A stretch of DNA of 62,043 nucleotides, from contig JAUNON010000009.1 of the NCBI GenBank assembly GCA_030537145.1, positions 1-62,043 of the forward strand, written 5' to 3'. The DNA comes from Lachnospiraceae bacterium. GTDB taxonomy: Bacteria; Bacillota; Clostridia; Lachnospirales; Lachnospiraceae. Positions within the stretch are counted from its first letter, which is position 1; each line of letters begins with the position of its first letter. The position numbers and the translations under genes are program-made. Below are positions 35,356 to 44,889 of the stretch, piece after piece. The notes below the pieces were generated by a model. It saw only the letters and a list, made by a program, of their open reading frames with translations, was not told the origin of the DNA and ran no database searches.

Positions 35356-37140
35356 TTACTCTCCCACGTCCTGCTCCAGGAGACGCTGCAGGTACTTGCT
35401 TACCACCCGGGAAAAATTCCGAATGTCCCGTATATAAGCAAAATCCTTGCCGAAAATCCGTTTTTCAGCAGCAAGATCTCTTTCCTGCCCGGAAAATACC
35501 CCCAGCACATAGATTCCGCTTCCCCGCAGCTTGCGCACCTCAAAGGCGGTATCCGTAATGGCGTATTCGCCGGAATAGGGCCTGGGATTCCGGCTGCCCG
35601 GCCGGTTGACCACCACATCATTGGGGCGCCCATCGCTGAGCACGATCAGAATCTTATGATCCTCCGGCCGCTGCAGCAAGGCATCTCCCGCTGCCCGGAT
35701 GGCCAGACCGTCCCGGTTATTGGAGGAGGTGGTAAAGTTCAAAACCTTTTTATTCTCCGACCGGGGCGCATCAAAATCCCGGAACCGCTGCATCACTGTA
35801 TAATCCCAAAAGGTACAAAAGCTCATAATCTGATGGGGCAGACCTGCATTGCTCAATGCTTCACTGATGATATAGCCCTGCAGAGCTACCTGACCCTGGC
35901 GGTCCCGCTGGGAACCGCTGGCATCCATCAGGATGCTGACCGCAAATTCATTGCTGTTTTGCTTTGTGGAGCGGTAGAACAGCTTTCCGGGATCTGTCCT
36001 TCCGATCCGCCAAAGCCGTCTTGGGATCACGGTTCCATAATCCCCATACAGCCAGTCTGTCTCAGTGCGCAGCCGCAGAGAACGCTTCAGATAATCCGTC
36101 ATGGTTTCCACATTGCGCTTCATCACATTTTGTGTGTTCAAAAACAGCCGGTAATTGTTTTGCGCCTGCTTTTTGGCATTTACATACTGAGCATTCATCA
36201 TCACCGGATTTTCCAGAATCCCATCTGTATAATACAGGCTGCAATCGCAGTGCGCACCCCTGCATAACCTGTAGTTTACCCGTTTTTGCTCCTGCTCATC
36301 CAGATAAGAACGCCCGTAGTTTTTCTCCATATAACTGTATACCTTCCGCAGGGCCTCCTCATCCAGCACCACAATTCGCCGTTTCCGGGTTTTCTTCTCC
36401 TTTTCCGCTTCCCGGTCCGCCCCATCCAGCGCCGTCACCTGGTTTTCCACCGAGCGCAGGTACTGCTCCATCAGATCCCCGCTGGCCTCCTCTTCCAGAA
36501 AATCCTTCCAGGGAAATTCCTGCATTTCCTCCAGCGTAGCCGCCAGCACATGCTCCAGGCCGCCGTGCCTGCTCTCAAAATGGGGATCAATGATGGAATT
36601 ATAAAGAGCATCCACCACCCGGATCAGATCCATAGAAGTTTCGGCCGTCTCCAAGGTCCGCAGCTTTTTCAGCGGCTCCCGGATCCTTGCCTCACAATCC
36701 CAGCGCCCATACAGCGCTCCCCGCATCATCACCAGCTTTATCTTTCCCGTCAGTGTCTGCGTCAGCTTCCTGAACTTATGATCCAGCAGGTATTCATAAG
36801 CCTTTTCCCGAATCTCCTTTACTCCCGGCCGTTCCGGAAGGATCCTGGGATAAGAAGCGGTCTCCACACTAAGCTGAGCCAGATCCATCAGAGGCCCTTC
36901 CTCCGCCCCGTAATAGATCTTTTTTAACAGATACATGGCAAACGCATCCTTATCAAAAAAACGGGCAAATGCTCCCTGCTTCACTGCATCGTACATAGAC
37001 ACATACTTTGATTCCGCAAAAGATGCCAAATCCAGTCTTGTGTCCAGTTTATAATTGCCGCTGACGGTCCACATCAGATTTTTCATGCGGTTTTCCGTTT
37101 CCAGCCTATCCTCTTCGTAATCGTAGGAATCCCGGTTCAT
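35356..37140 (-). CDS. VWA-domain protein of a MoxR/VWA pair
   Basis: A 594-residue protein. The C-terminal von Willebrand A domain starts near residue 385, with the metal-site motif LMDASGSQRD and later VLSDGRPND. The first 370 residues are helical and specific to this family, with a cluster CRGAHCDC near 300. Such proteins resemble CobT/BchD-like partners of AAA chaperones. AGGGAGAAAAGAG precedes the ATG at 37140. The partner AAA gene is immediately upstream. Confidence 0.85.
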   Translation of the reverse strand: MNRDSYDYEEDRLETENRMKNLMWTVSGNYKLDTRLDLASFAESKYVSMYDAVKQGAFARFFDKDAFAMYLLKKIYYGAEEGPLMDLAQLSVETASYPRILPERPGVKEIREKAYEYLLDHKFRKLTQTLTGKIKLVMMRGALYGRWDCEARIREPLKKLRTLETAETSMDLIRVVDALYNSIIDPHFESRHGGLEHVLAATLEEMQEFPWKDFLEEEASGDLMEQYLRSVENQVTALDGADREAEKEKKTRKRRIVVLDEEALRKVYSYMEKNYGRSYLDEQEQKRVNYRLCRGAHCDCSLYYTDGILENPVMMNAQYVNAKKQAQNNYRLFLNTQNVMKRNVETMTDYLKRSLRLRTETDWLYGDYGTVIPRRLWRIGRTDPGKLFYRSTKQNSNEFAVSILMDASGSQRDRQGQVALQGYIISEALSNAGLPHQIMSFCTFWDYTVMQRFRDFDAPRSENKKVLNFTTSSNNRDGLAIRAAGDALLQRPEDHKILIVLSDGRPNDVVVNRPGSRNPRPYSGEYAITDTAFEVRKLRGSGIYVLGVFSGQERDLAAEKRIFGKDFAYIRDIRNFSRVVSKYLQRLLEQDVGE

Positions 37141-37239
37141 ACTCTTTTCTCCCTGCTCCTGCCCTGCATCCGTGTGCATCCTCAGGGCTTTTCTTTCATC
37201 CGAAGGACCCGAAGCTTCAAAGCCACAGGTTCTTTCCGA

Positions 37240-38163
37240 TTAAAAAGAAAATAACGCTGCCGCCGTCCAGTCCGAAGGGATTCTGGTCATCACAATATCC
37301 TCCACCAGCTCCCGTTCAAACACATCAAAGCTTTTATTTACGATACCCATACGAATAGCCAGCCGGGGAGAAAGGCCGCCCCGCACCGTTTTCAGCGCCC
37401 CGATCAGTCCCCTCAGATCCAACGGCTTTGTGGAAATCTCATGGTTCAGCGCCTTGGTCTGCAGATCCATAAACAGGCCACAGATCTGTTTCATTCCCTC
37501 CGCCTTCATGTCCGGAAAAACCCGGTAAAGCACCCTGGAAAGATTCTCCTCGCTGACCGAGGGCATATCGATCACCAGGAAACGGGAAACCAGCGCCTCA
37601 TTCAGCTCTCTGGTGCCCGCATAGCCGTAATTCATGGTGCCGATAAAGCGGGATGCCTCATGCAGCACCACCCGTTCATATCCCGGCACATCAAGAATCC
37701 TGCGGTAATCCAGCACTGCATGAAGCACGGATACCGCATCATTCTTCGCCATATTCACTTCATCCAGAACTGCGAAGCCTCCGTTTTTGGCAGCCTCATA
37801 TACCGGTCCGGTGCGAAGCTGAACTTCATTGTTGCGGAACGTATCGGTACCGATCAGGGAGCTGCTGTCCGTATTTACATGGAAGGAAATATTATAAAGC
37901 GGCCTTCTAAACAGCCAGGCCAGATTTTCTGCCAGCACATTTTTCCCCGTTGCCTTGGTTCCCGTCAGAAGGATATTCTCGCCCTGCAGCAGAGCGGCCG
38001 CCGCCATCTCAAAAACTTCCTTCCCATAGAAGGGCATCTGGGGACATAAAACCCGGTCCTTTTCCTTCTCCGATACCGGATAGCGCTTCCGAAACTGCTC
38101 AATGTCCTCCAGAAGTCCTGCATCCACCTGCTGTTCCTCCAAACAGCTTCTTATCTCATCCAT
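37240..38163 (-). CDS. MoxR/CbbQ-like AAA ATPase with an atypical Walker A
   Basis: A 307-residue AAA+ protein. The P-loop at 68-75 is GTKATGKN, with Asn instead of the usual Ser/Thr after the Lys. Walker B is FAVLDEVNMAKND, and sensor and arginine-finger regions (FIGTMNYGYAG, ALVSRF) are present. MoxR-type ATPases remodel or insert metal into partners held by a VWA protein, here the next gene. The ATG at 38163 is preceded by GGAGTGGAAAGGA. Confidence 0.87.
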   Translation of the reverse strand: MDEIRSCLEEQQVDAGLLEDIEQFRKRYPVSEKEKDRVLCPQMPFYGKEVFEMAAAALLQGENILLTGTKATGKNVLAENLAWLFRRPLYNISFHVNTDSSSLIGTDTFRNNEVQLRTGPVYEAAKNGGFAVLDEVNMAKNDAVSVLHAVLDYRRILDVPGYERVVLHEASRFIGTMNYGYAGTRELNEALVSRFLVIDMPSVSEENLSRVLYRVFPDMKAEGMKQICGLFMDLQTKALNHEISTKPLDLRGLIGALKTVRGGLSPRLAIRMGIVNKSFDVFERELVEDIVMTRIPSDWTAAALFSF

Positions 38164-38227
38164 TCCTTTCCACTCCTGTTTTCTGTTTGTATCTGCCTCT
38201 GATCTGCCGGCAACGCCGGGGGATTTT

Positions 38228-38455
38228 TCAAATTTCCGTAAAGGAAAAGCGCTCCCGGATGCCTGATGCATTGATATCATACACGATCGTCCCATTTTCC
38301 AGCACGGTCTTTTCAAATGTAATGTTTTTATCCTTAAATTTGTTTTTCACGTAAGCATCCGTATCCTCTGTCTCGATCTCATCAAAAAATACATCCCGCA
38401 TCTGATTGTTTGCACACTGGTTAAAAATCTCCCAGACTGTCTCGTAGCTTTTCAT
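38228..38455 (-). CDS. Small conserved protein of the MoxR/VWA cluster
   Basis: A 75-residue acidic protein with an AGGAGGCAG-like ribosome site before the ATG at 38455. It has no signal peptide or membrane helix. It lies 64 bases upstream of the MoxR gene on the same strand and so is probably the first gene of that module. No family is recognised. Cysteine and acidic residues (NQCANNQMRD, EIETEDTDAY) are the only visible traits. Confidence 0.7.
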   Translation of the reverse strand: MKSYETVWEIFNQCANNQMRDVFFDEIETEDTDAYVKNKFKDKNITFEKTVLENGTIVYDINASGIRERFSFTEI

Positions 38456-38573
38456 TCTGCCTCCGTCTCCTTTCCTTTTCCGTCCGCCCGCTGCCGGAAA
38501 CGGCACCCATGCGCATCTGAAGTTGAGTATGCCATCTTCCTTTCCATCTGTCAAGAAAGGACTATCCCGGGAA

Positions 38574-39443
38574 TTACTTCATCCGGCTGCGGAAAAAACG
38601 GCACTCGTCATCGTTGCACTTCTGCCCCAGGGGCTCCTGGATCGTCACATGGAAAACATGATACAGCGGATTCTCCTCATCCCCATAAACCACATACTCA
38701 TAAGGAACCTGATTTTCCTTCAGAGCCTTCTCCAGCAGCGGCGCATGCGGTCTGCAGAAATCGCCGACGCAGGTCATCAGATACACCGGCGGATATGCCG
38801 GCGTCACATGATCCGGCACATTGATCAGGCGCTTTTCTTCATCGGATCCCTTTTCCGGCAGAAACTCCTCCACCAGCTCCGTCGTCGGGCCCCCCAGAGG
38901 AACATAAACACCGCAGTTTAGCCCCAATGCCTGCGGAACAAAGCCCCGGGGCACCTGAAAAGAATAGTTTGCGGCATACTCCGGATTCGTACAGATCGCC
39001 GCATATAATCCGGCCAGATGCCCTCCGGCAGAATCCCCTACCAGAAACACCTGCTCCATATCCAGCAGGTACTTTTCCTGATTTTCATACATCCACTCAA
39101 TTACACGGTTGGTATCCTCCAGGGGCGCCGGATATTTTACCTCCGGCGCCAGCCGGTAGGTAAAGTTCACCACAGCAAAGCCCCGACGGGCCAGGCTCAT
39201 ACAGTAAAATTGATACAGCTCCTTATCCCCGTATACCCAGCCTCCGCCATGCACGCTGACGATGACCGGCAGCCTTCCTGCCTGCCCCCTGGGCCGGTAT
39301 ACATCCAGCACATTCCACTCCGGATCCGCACCATACCGTATATCATCAAACCGTTCCACATCCTCCGGCGTAGTCAATCCTTCGTCTCGCTTTGCATCAC
39401 TGATCTTCCACTCTCTCCTTATCGTATCGCTCTTTGCTGACAT
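38574..39443 (-). CDS. Alpha/beta hydrolase, GDXG-type esterase
   Basis: A 289-residue esterase. The oxyanion-hole motif is VSVHGGGWVYGDK, the nucleophile is in VGDSAGGHLAG, and the Asp/His pair is in the C-terminal third (GDFCRPHAPLL, NPLYHVFH). It resembles hormone-sensitive-lipase type acetyl esterases that deacylate sugars or small esters. The ATG at 39443 is chosen because AAAGGAGG lies eight bases upstream. No signal peptide, so it is cytoplasmic. Confidence 0.9.
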   Translation of the reverse strand: MSAKSDTIRREWKISDAKRDEGLTTPEDVERFDDIRYGADPEWNVLDVYRPRGQAGRLPVIVSVHGGGWVYGDKELYQFYCMSLARRGFAVVNFTYRLAPEVKYPAPLEDTNRVIEWMYENQEKYLLDMEQVFLVGDSAGGHLAGLYAAICTNPEYAANYSFQVPRGFVPQALGLNCGVYVPLGGPTTELVEEFLPEKGSDEEKRLINVPDHVTPAYPPVYLMTCVGDFCRPHAPLLEKALKENQVPYEYVVYGDEENPLYHVFHVTIQEPLGQKCNDDECRFFRSRMK

Positions 39444-39539
39444 CGTTACATCCTCCTTTTTCATCTCTGTTCCAGTTATCCCTGGTTTCATACCTGATCC
39501 CGCCCGTTATTCTCCGGATATCCGCCCGCTTCTCCTCCC

Positions 39540-39569
39540 TTGACCGTATCGGCTGATCGGTGCTATACT
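39540..39569 (+). promoter_or_regulatory. Promoter of coaX-pepP
   Basis: TTGACC (39540-39545) and TATACT (39564-39569) are 18 bases apart, 77 bases before coaX, in the gap between divergent genes. Confidence 0.7.
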
Positions 39570-39646
39570 TCTACCAGACAATGTCCAAACCCCGCTTTCA
39601 ATAGCATATCTGCGCCGCGGCTTAAGGCGGCAGAAGGGAGGATTTT

Positions 39647-40414
39647 ATGATTTTTGCCATTGATATCGGAAATACCAATATTGTTCTGGGCTGCATCCAG
39701 GACCGGAAGATCCTGTTTACAGAACGGCTGTCCACGGATCACTCCAAAACGGACCTGGAACATGCCATTTCCATTAAAACGGTCCTGGAACTGCATCAGA
39801 TCAATCCCCGGGACATCGAGGGCGCCATCATCGGCTCCGTAGTCCCGCCTCTCACCGGCCTTTTCCGGGAAGCGCTGCGCAAAATCACCGGCCGCAATGC
39901 CCTGGTGGTCGGCCCCGGCATAAAAACCGGCCTGAATATCCTGATGGACAATCCGGCCCAGATCGGCAGTGATCTGATTGCCGCCGCCGTAGCCGGCATC
40001 GCAGAATACCCGGTGCCGCAGATCATTATTGATATGGGTACTGCCACTACGATCTCGGTTATCGACCAGCACAAAAATTTCATCGGAGGTATGATCCTGC
40101 CGGGTCTGCGGGTATCTCTGGATTCTCTTACCAGCCGTACCTCCCAGCTTCCCCGCATCAGCCTGGATCCCCCAAAGCGGCTGATCGGAAAAAATACGGT
40201 GGAGAGTATGAAGAGCGGCATCCTCTACGGAAATGCCTCCTGCATCGACGGGATGATCTGCCGGATCGAGGCTGATCTTGGCCAGAAAGCCACCGTCATC
40301 GCCACAGGCGGTCTGTGCAAAAGCATTGCTCCCCTCTGCACCCGCGAAATACTTTTGGATGACGCTTTGCTGCTGAAGGGACTTCTGCTCTTATATGAGA
40401 AAAATATAGCATAA
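39647..40414 (+). CDS. coaX: Type III pantothenate kinase
   Basis: A 255-residue kinase for the first step of coenzyme A synthesis. DIGNTNIVLG is the phosphate loop, PAQIGSDLIAAAVAG and DMGTATTISVID are the pantothenate and catalytic segments, and GGMILPGLRVS follows. AGGGAGG precedes the ATG. The type III family needs a monovalent cation and is not feedback-inhibited by CoA. Confidence 0.95.
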   Translation: MIFAIDIGNTNIVLGCIQDRKILFTERLSTDHSKTDLEHAISIKTVLELHQINPRDIEGAIIGSVVPPLTGLFREALRKITGRNALVVGPGIKTGLNILMDNPAQIGSDLIAAAVAGIAEYPVPQIIIDMGTATTISVIDQHKNFIGGMILPGLRVSLDSLTSRTSQLPRISLDPPKRLIGKNTVESMKSGILYGNASCIDGMICRIEADLGQKATVIATGGLCKSIAPLCTREILLDDALLLKGLLLLYEKNIA

Positions 40415-40441
40415 ATCAAAAAGAAATACGAGGTAGAAAAT

Positions 40442-42232
40442 ATGATTCAAGAAAGATTGGCTGCTCTGCGCAGTCTGATGAAGCAGCATCAGGTGGATGC
40501 CTATCTGGTGCCCACCGATGATTTCCACTGCTCCGAGTACGTGGGAGAATATTTTAAATGCCGGGAATTTATAACCGGATTTACCGGTTCCGCCGGAACT
40601 GCGGTAATTACCATGGATATGGCCGGCCTCTGGACAGACGGAAGATATTTTATCCAGGCTGCGGGCCAGCTTGCGGGAACCGGCGTCACGCTGTACCGGA
40701 TGGGCGAGGAGGGTGTCCCAACCGTAGAGCAGTTTCTGCTGGATACCTTAAAGCCGGGACAGTGTCTGGGCTTTGACGGCCGCACGATGACCGCACGGGG
40801 CGGAGAAGAGCTGGAAAAGAAGCTGGGAGAAAAGCAGGTGTCCGTTTCCTGCCATATGGATCTGGTGGGAGACATCTGGACCGACCGCCCGGCCCTGTCC
40901 TGCCGCCCGGCCTGGAACCTTGACTTAAAATATGCCGGAAAGCCCCGCACAGAAAAAATCGCTGACATGCGCAAAGCCATGGCGGAAAAGAAAGCGGACT
41001 ATTTTGTGCTCACTTCCCTGGATGACATAGCCTGGCTTTTGAATATCCGGGGCGATGATGTAGCCTGCAATCCCGTAGTCCTTTCCTATCTGTGCATCAC
41101 CCAGGGACAGGTTCTTTTGTTTGCCCAGCCCCAGGCATTTTCCGAGGAGCTGACTGCCTCGCTGAAGCACGACGGAGTGACTCTGCAGCCCTACAATGAT
41201 GTTTATGGCTATATAGCCGGGATTCCTGCCGGAAAGACCATGCTGCTTTCCTGCGCCGTTTCCAACTATACCCTGAAAAAATCCGTTCCGGAGGGCGTAA
41301 GGATCCTTGATGAGGATAATCTTTCTCTGCTTCCCAAAGCCATCAAAAACCCGGTAGAAATGGCAAATATGAAGAAGGCCCATATCCGGGACGGGGTTGC
41401 CGTTACCCGGTGGATGTACTGGCTTAAGCAGAATATGGGGAAAATAGAAATTACGGAATTATCCGCCTCTGCCAAGCTGGAGGAATTCCGCCTTCTGGGA
41501 GAGCATTACCTTGGGCCCAGCTTTGATCCCATCGTCGCCTACGGTCCCCACGCCGCCATGTGCCACTACTCCTCCACTCCAGAGACAAACGTGGCTCTGC
41601 AGCCGAAGGGACTTCTTCTGGCCGATACCGGAGGCCAATATCTGGAGGGAACCACGGACATCACCCGTACCATTGCCGTAGGCGAAACGACCCGGAAAGA
41701 AAAAGAATACTTTACCAGAGTCCTGCGGGCGAATCTGGCGCTGGGAGCCGCCCGGTTCCTGTACGGATGCGACGGTAAAAATCTGGATTATCTTGCCAGA
41801 GCGCCCCTTTGGGAAATCGGCCAGGATTACAATCACGGCACCGGCCACGGCGTCGGATATCTTCTGAACGTCCATGAAGGCCCCAATGATTTCCGCTGGA
41901 AAACCCGGGCCGGACGTCCGGCCCCTGCCGTATTTGAGGAAGGCATGATCACCACCGACGAACCGGGATTCTACCTGGAAGGCGAGTTCGGAATCCGCCA
42001 TGAAAATGTAATGCTGTGCCGGAAGGCCGAGAAAACAGAATTCGGCCAGTTCATGGAATTCGAAACGCTGACTCTGGTGCCCTTCGACCTGGATGCGGTC
42101 CTGCCGGAAGAGCTGTCCGAACGGGAGAAAAAACTGCTGAATGCTTACCACAAAAAGGTCTATGAAAAAATTGCTCCCGCCCTGAGCGAAAAAGAGGCCG
42201 CCTGGCTGAAGCAGGCGACCCGTGAAATTTAA
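40442..42232 (+). CDS. pepP: Xaa-Pro aminopeptidase, M24B family
   Basis: A 596-residue aminopeptidase P. The N-terminal 310 residues are two creatinase-like domains; the C-terminal catalytic domain carries the five metal ligands in DTGGQYLEGTTDITRT (two Asp), GTGHGVGYLLNVHEGP (His), TTDEPGFYLEGEFG (Glu) and RHENVML (Glu). It removes N-terminal residues before proline. It lies 27 bases downstream of coaX and shares its promoter. No signal peptide, so it acts in the cytoplasm. Confidence 0.94.
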   Translation: MIQERLAALRSLMKQHQVDAYLVPTDDFHCSEYVGEYFKCREFITGFTGSAGTAVITMDMAGLWTDGRYFIQAAGQLAGTGVTLYRMGEEGVPTVEQFLLDTLKPGQCLGFDGRTMTARGGEELEKKLGEKQVSVSCHMDLVGDIWTDRPALSCRPAWNLDLKYAGKPRTEKIADMRKAMAEKKADYFVLTSLDDIAWLLNIRGDDVACNPVVLSYLCITQGQVLLFAQPQAFSEELTASLKHDGVTLQPYNDVYGYIAGIPAGKTMLLSCAVSNYTLKKSVPEGVRILDEDNLSLLPKAIKNPVEMANMKKAHIRDGVAVTRWMYWLKQNMGKIEITELSASAKLEEFRLLGEHYLGPSFDPIVAYGPHAAMCHYSSTPETNVALQPKGLLLADTGGQYLEGTTDITRTIAVGETTRKEKEYFTRVLRANLALGAARFLYGCDGKNLDYLARAPLWEIGQDYNHGTGHGVGYLLNVHEGPNDFRWKTRAGRPAPAVFEEGMITTDEPGFYLEGEFGIRHENVMLCRKAEKTEFGQFMEFETLTLVPFDLDAVLPEELSEREKKLLNAYHKKVYEKIAPALSEKEAAWLKQATREI

Positions 42233-42246
42233 GATATCGTATGGTT

Positions 42247-43809
42247 TTACCTTCCGCCCTGGGTGCGGCCGGCATCCTTTGCCCGTTCATCCCAATACGC
42301 ACAGTCGGTTCTTCCGATGGTTTTTGAGGTGAACGGCGTTCCGTCATTTTTCTTATAATGCTCCGTAGCACGGATCACATATTTCGCCCCCACGTAAACA
42401 ATGGGTACGTTGAAGAATACGATCAGGATATTGCCCAGATCTGAGAAGGCCCACAGGTTGCCCAGCTCCAGTCCCGCAATGTTGCAGAGGATGCCGAAGG
42501 CAGCTACAAAGAGGGCGATGATCCGTACTATGTTGATGCATACCTTATCCCTACGGATCCGGTTTGCCGCAATCTCAGAAAAGCTGATCATGCCCAGGAG
42601 GCAGGTATAGGCAAACAGGCAGAAGCACAGCGTCACCAGGAAGGTCACAATGCCGTTCATGGCCGTTCCGGGGGTCAGCTCCGCCACGGAGGCCGTAAAC
42701 TTGGGCAGCTTATCCATTGCCGTCCAGGCCTCTGCTTCGGCTCCGGTCCAGCAGTGTGCCATAACCACCACAAAGCCGGTCAGCGTACAGATGATAATGG
42801 TATCCAGAAATACGCCGATGGAGGCAAGGATGCCCTGCTCACAGGGATGCTTTGCATCTGCTGCAGCCGCCGACATGGTAATCGTTCCCTGACCGGCCTC
42901 ATTAGACATAAGCCCCCGTTTTACGCCCTGGGCCAATACGGTGCCGAATACGCCGCCAAAAAATGCCTGGGGCTGAAACGCTCCCCCAAACACAGAGGTA
43001 AAGAAGTAAGGAATGCGTCCCAGATTCAGCAGGATCATCAGCAGTACCACCACAATATACAATACTGCCATCACCGGTACCATCCGGTCCGTCCATTTCG
43101 TAACCTTACGGATTCCGCCGAAAGTAATCATAATCGTCAAAAGAATAATCAGCACACCGATAATATAATAAAAAACAGAGTCAGACGCAATGGTGATTCC
43201 TGTCACGATCTCCGCCATACGGCCAATGGACGATACCACATTGAAGCCCTGGGCCGGCAGGCAGCAAAGCGCATACAGGATGTAAAGAACAGACAGAAAA
43301 ATACCGACCCAGACCTTGTTTCCCAGAAGCCGTCTGCCATAGAAGGGCAGGCCGCCCACAAACTCGTCATCCTTTTTCTCCTTAAAAATCTGAGCCAGAA
43401 CACCCTCCATATAAGCTACCGCCATACCAAAGAAGGCAGATACCCACATCCAGAACAGGGCTCCCGGACCGCCAACTGCGATGGCCCCTGTTACTCCGAT
43501 GATATTTCCCGGCCCTACGCGCATGGCCGAGCTGAGAAAGAAGGCCGCCAGCGGAGAAATTCCCGTCTCTACCACACGCTTCTCTGTCAGGATACGGATT
43601 CCCTTTTTAAAATGTGTCACCTGCATAAAGCCCAGCCGAAAGCTGAAAAAGATGCCGGAACCCAGCAGCAGAATGATGGCAAAAGAAAAATTGCCCAAAA
43701 TCGGAATATTGCGATACCACGCAAAATTCGTGGGGAAATCCCAGAAAAAATCCGATAAAGGGCCAATAAAACTAAAAATACCGTTAATTGCTTCAAAAAC
43801 TGACTGCAT
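42247..43809 (-). CDS. Sodium:alanine symporter (AGCS family)
   Basis: A 520-residue membrane protein with about ten to eleven helices. Family signatures are visible: SSAMRVGPGNIIGVTGAIA, FWMWVSAFFGMA, SNEAGQGTITMS and a GMISFSEI segment. AGCS members take up alanine or glycine with sodium. A pyrimidine-poor GAGGAGGGGTAG stands before the ATG. It converges with pepP, with only 14 bases between the stops and no visible hairpin terminator. Confidence 0.93.
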   Translation of the reverse strand: MQSVFEAINGIFSFIGPLSDFFWDFPTNFAWYRNIPILGNFSFAIILLLGSGIFFSFRLGFMQVTHFKKGIRILTEKRVVETGISPLAAFFLSSAMRVGPGNIIGVTGAIAVGGPGALFWMWVSAFFGMAVAYMEGVLAQIFKEKKDDEFVGGLPFYGRRLLGNKVWVGIFLSVLYILYALCCLPAQGFNVVSSIGRMAEIVTGITIASDSVFYYIIGVLIILLTIMITFGGIRKVTKWTDRMVPVMAVLYIVVVLLMILLNLGRIPYFFTSVFGGAFQPQAFFGGVFGTVLAQGVKRGLMSNEAGQGTITMSAAAADAKHPCEQGILASIGVFLDTIIICTLTGFVVVMAHCWTGAEAEAWTAMDKLPKFTASVAELTPGTAMNGIVTFLVTLCFCLFAYTCLLGMISFSEIAANRIRRDKVCINIVRIIALFVAAFGILCNIAGLELGNLWAFSDLGNILIVFFNVPIVYVGAKYVIRATEHYKKNDGTPFTSKTIGRTDCAYWDERAKDAGRTQGGR

Positions 43810-43967
43810 AACTACCCCTCCTCTTCCCAGCAGACGCTTTGCTCCCCGGCGCCCCGCTGTTCATATTATGATTGATTTGTTTCCTTCATGAATCATCCTA
43901 TCAAAAATATGATCGAAAAGATAGTCATATTGTGCTGGATACCTTGCAGAAAGTGTGGATCCTTCTC

Positions 43968-44876
43968 CTATCTCCCCAGCTCCTCAAATATCCGGATCGC
44001 AGCTCCCACAATTCCCTTCTCCGCTTCTCCGTCCGCAAAGATAAGATCAAGATTCGCTGCCGGATAAGGCTTTCTTGTATGTGCCAGGACCCGTTCCCGC
44101 AGATATTCTCTGGGAAATCCCTTCATCTGAAGCAGGCCTCCCCCCAGGATCATATGATGGGGGTCCATAATATTCGCCATAGCCGCCACGGGAACCGACA
44201 TATACTCTACAAAATCCCGCAGGACTGGCTCTTCTGCGTGCAGTGCAAAAAGATCCCCGATAAAATCCTCCGGATAATACGTTTTTCCAATCCGCTCCAG
44301 CGCTTTTCCGCAGGAAAACATCTCAATGCAGCCCTGATTTCCGCAGCTACAGGGATAATCGTTCATAGGAACCGGCAGATGCCCCAGCTCACAGGCGGTT
44401 CCGTTTTTCCCAATATAGGGCTTACCGCCGATATACATAGCCGCACCCAGGCCGGTGCCGAAATAGCAGCCGATGATGGTTCCGGCCGTATCCAGGCCGT
44501 ACTTGCGGATATCACTGGCCAGGAGATAGTAAGCATCATGCTCGATATATACTTTATAGTTCAGACGCTTTTCCAGCTCTTCCACCAAATCGATATCCTC
44601 CAGTCCGGGGAAATTCGTGGAGGAATACAATCTTCTGCGCTGTGCGTCCACAACAGACGGACAGCCGATTCCGATGGCCGCAATCCTTTTTCCGTCCGCA
44701 TAGGTGTCCAGATACCGGCGGATACAGGCAGCAAACTGCTCCACCGTATTGCCGGAGCCGTACACAGAGGCAGAGGAAAACACCTTTACCTCCCGGGCAC
44801 AATAAGATTGATCCACAAGACCCAGCCGGAAATTTGTTCCGCCGATATCCATTCCTAAAATATATTCTTTTTCCAT
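43968..44876 (-). CDS. ROK-family sugar kinase, allose-kinase-like
   Basis: A 302-residue ROK kinase. DIGGTNFRLGLVD is the N-terminal ATP loop, GCYFGTGLGAAMYIGG the second, and ELGHLPVP with CSCGNQGCIEMFSCG the zinc-binding motif. It resembles AlsK. It probably phosphorylates the imported sugar of the neighbouring operon at C6. It begins 13 bases after the DeoR gene and is cotranscribed with it. Confidence 0.88.
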   Translation of the reverse strand: MEKEYILGMDIGGTNFRLGLVDQSYCAREVKVFSSASVYGSGNTVEQFAACIRRYLDTYADGKRIAAIGIGCPSVVDAQRRRLYSSTNFPGLEDIDLVEELEKRLNYKVYIEHDAYYLLASDIRKYGLDTAGTIIGCYFGTGLGAAMYIGGKPYIGKNGTACELGHLPVPMNDYPCSCGNQGCIEMFSCGKALERIGKTYYPEDFIGDLFALHAEEPVLRDFVEYMSVPVAAMANIMDPHHMILGGGLLQMKGFPREYLRERVLAHTRKPYPAANLDLIFADGEAEKGIVGAAIRIFEELGR

Positions 44877-44889
44877 TCAAGACTCTCCA

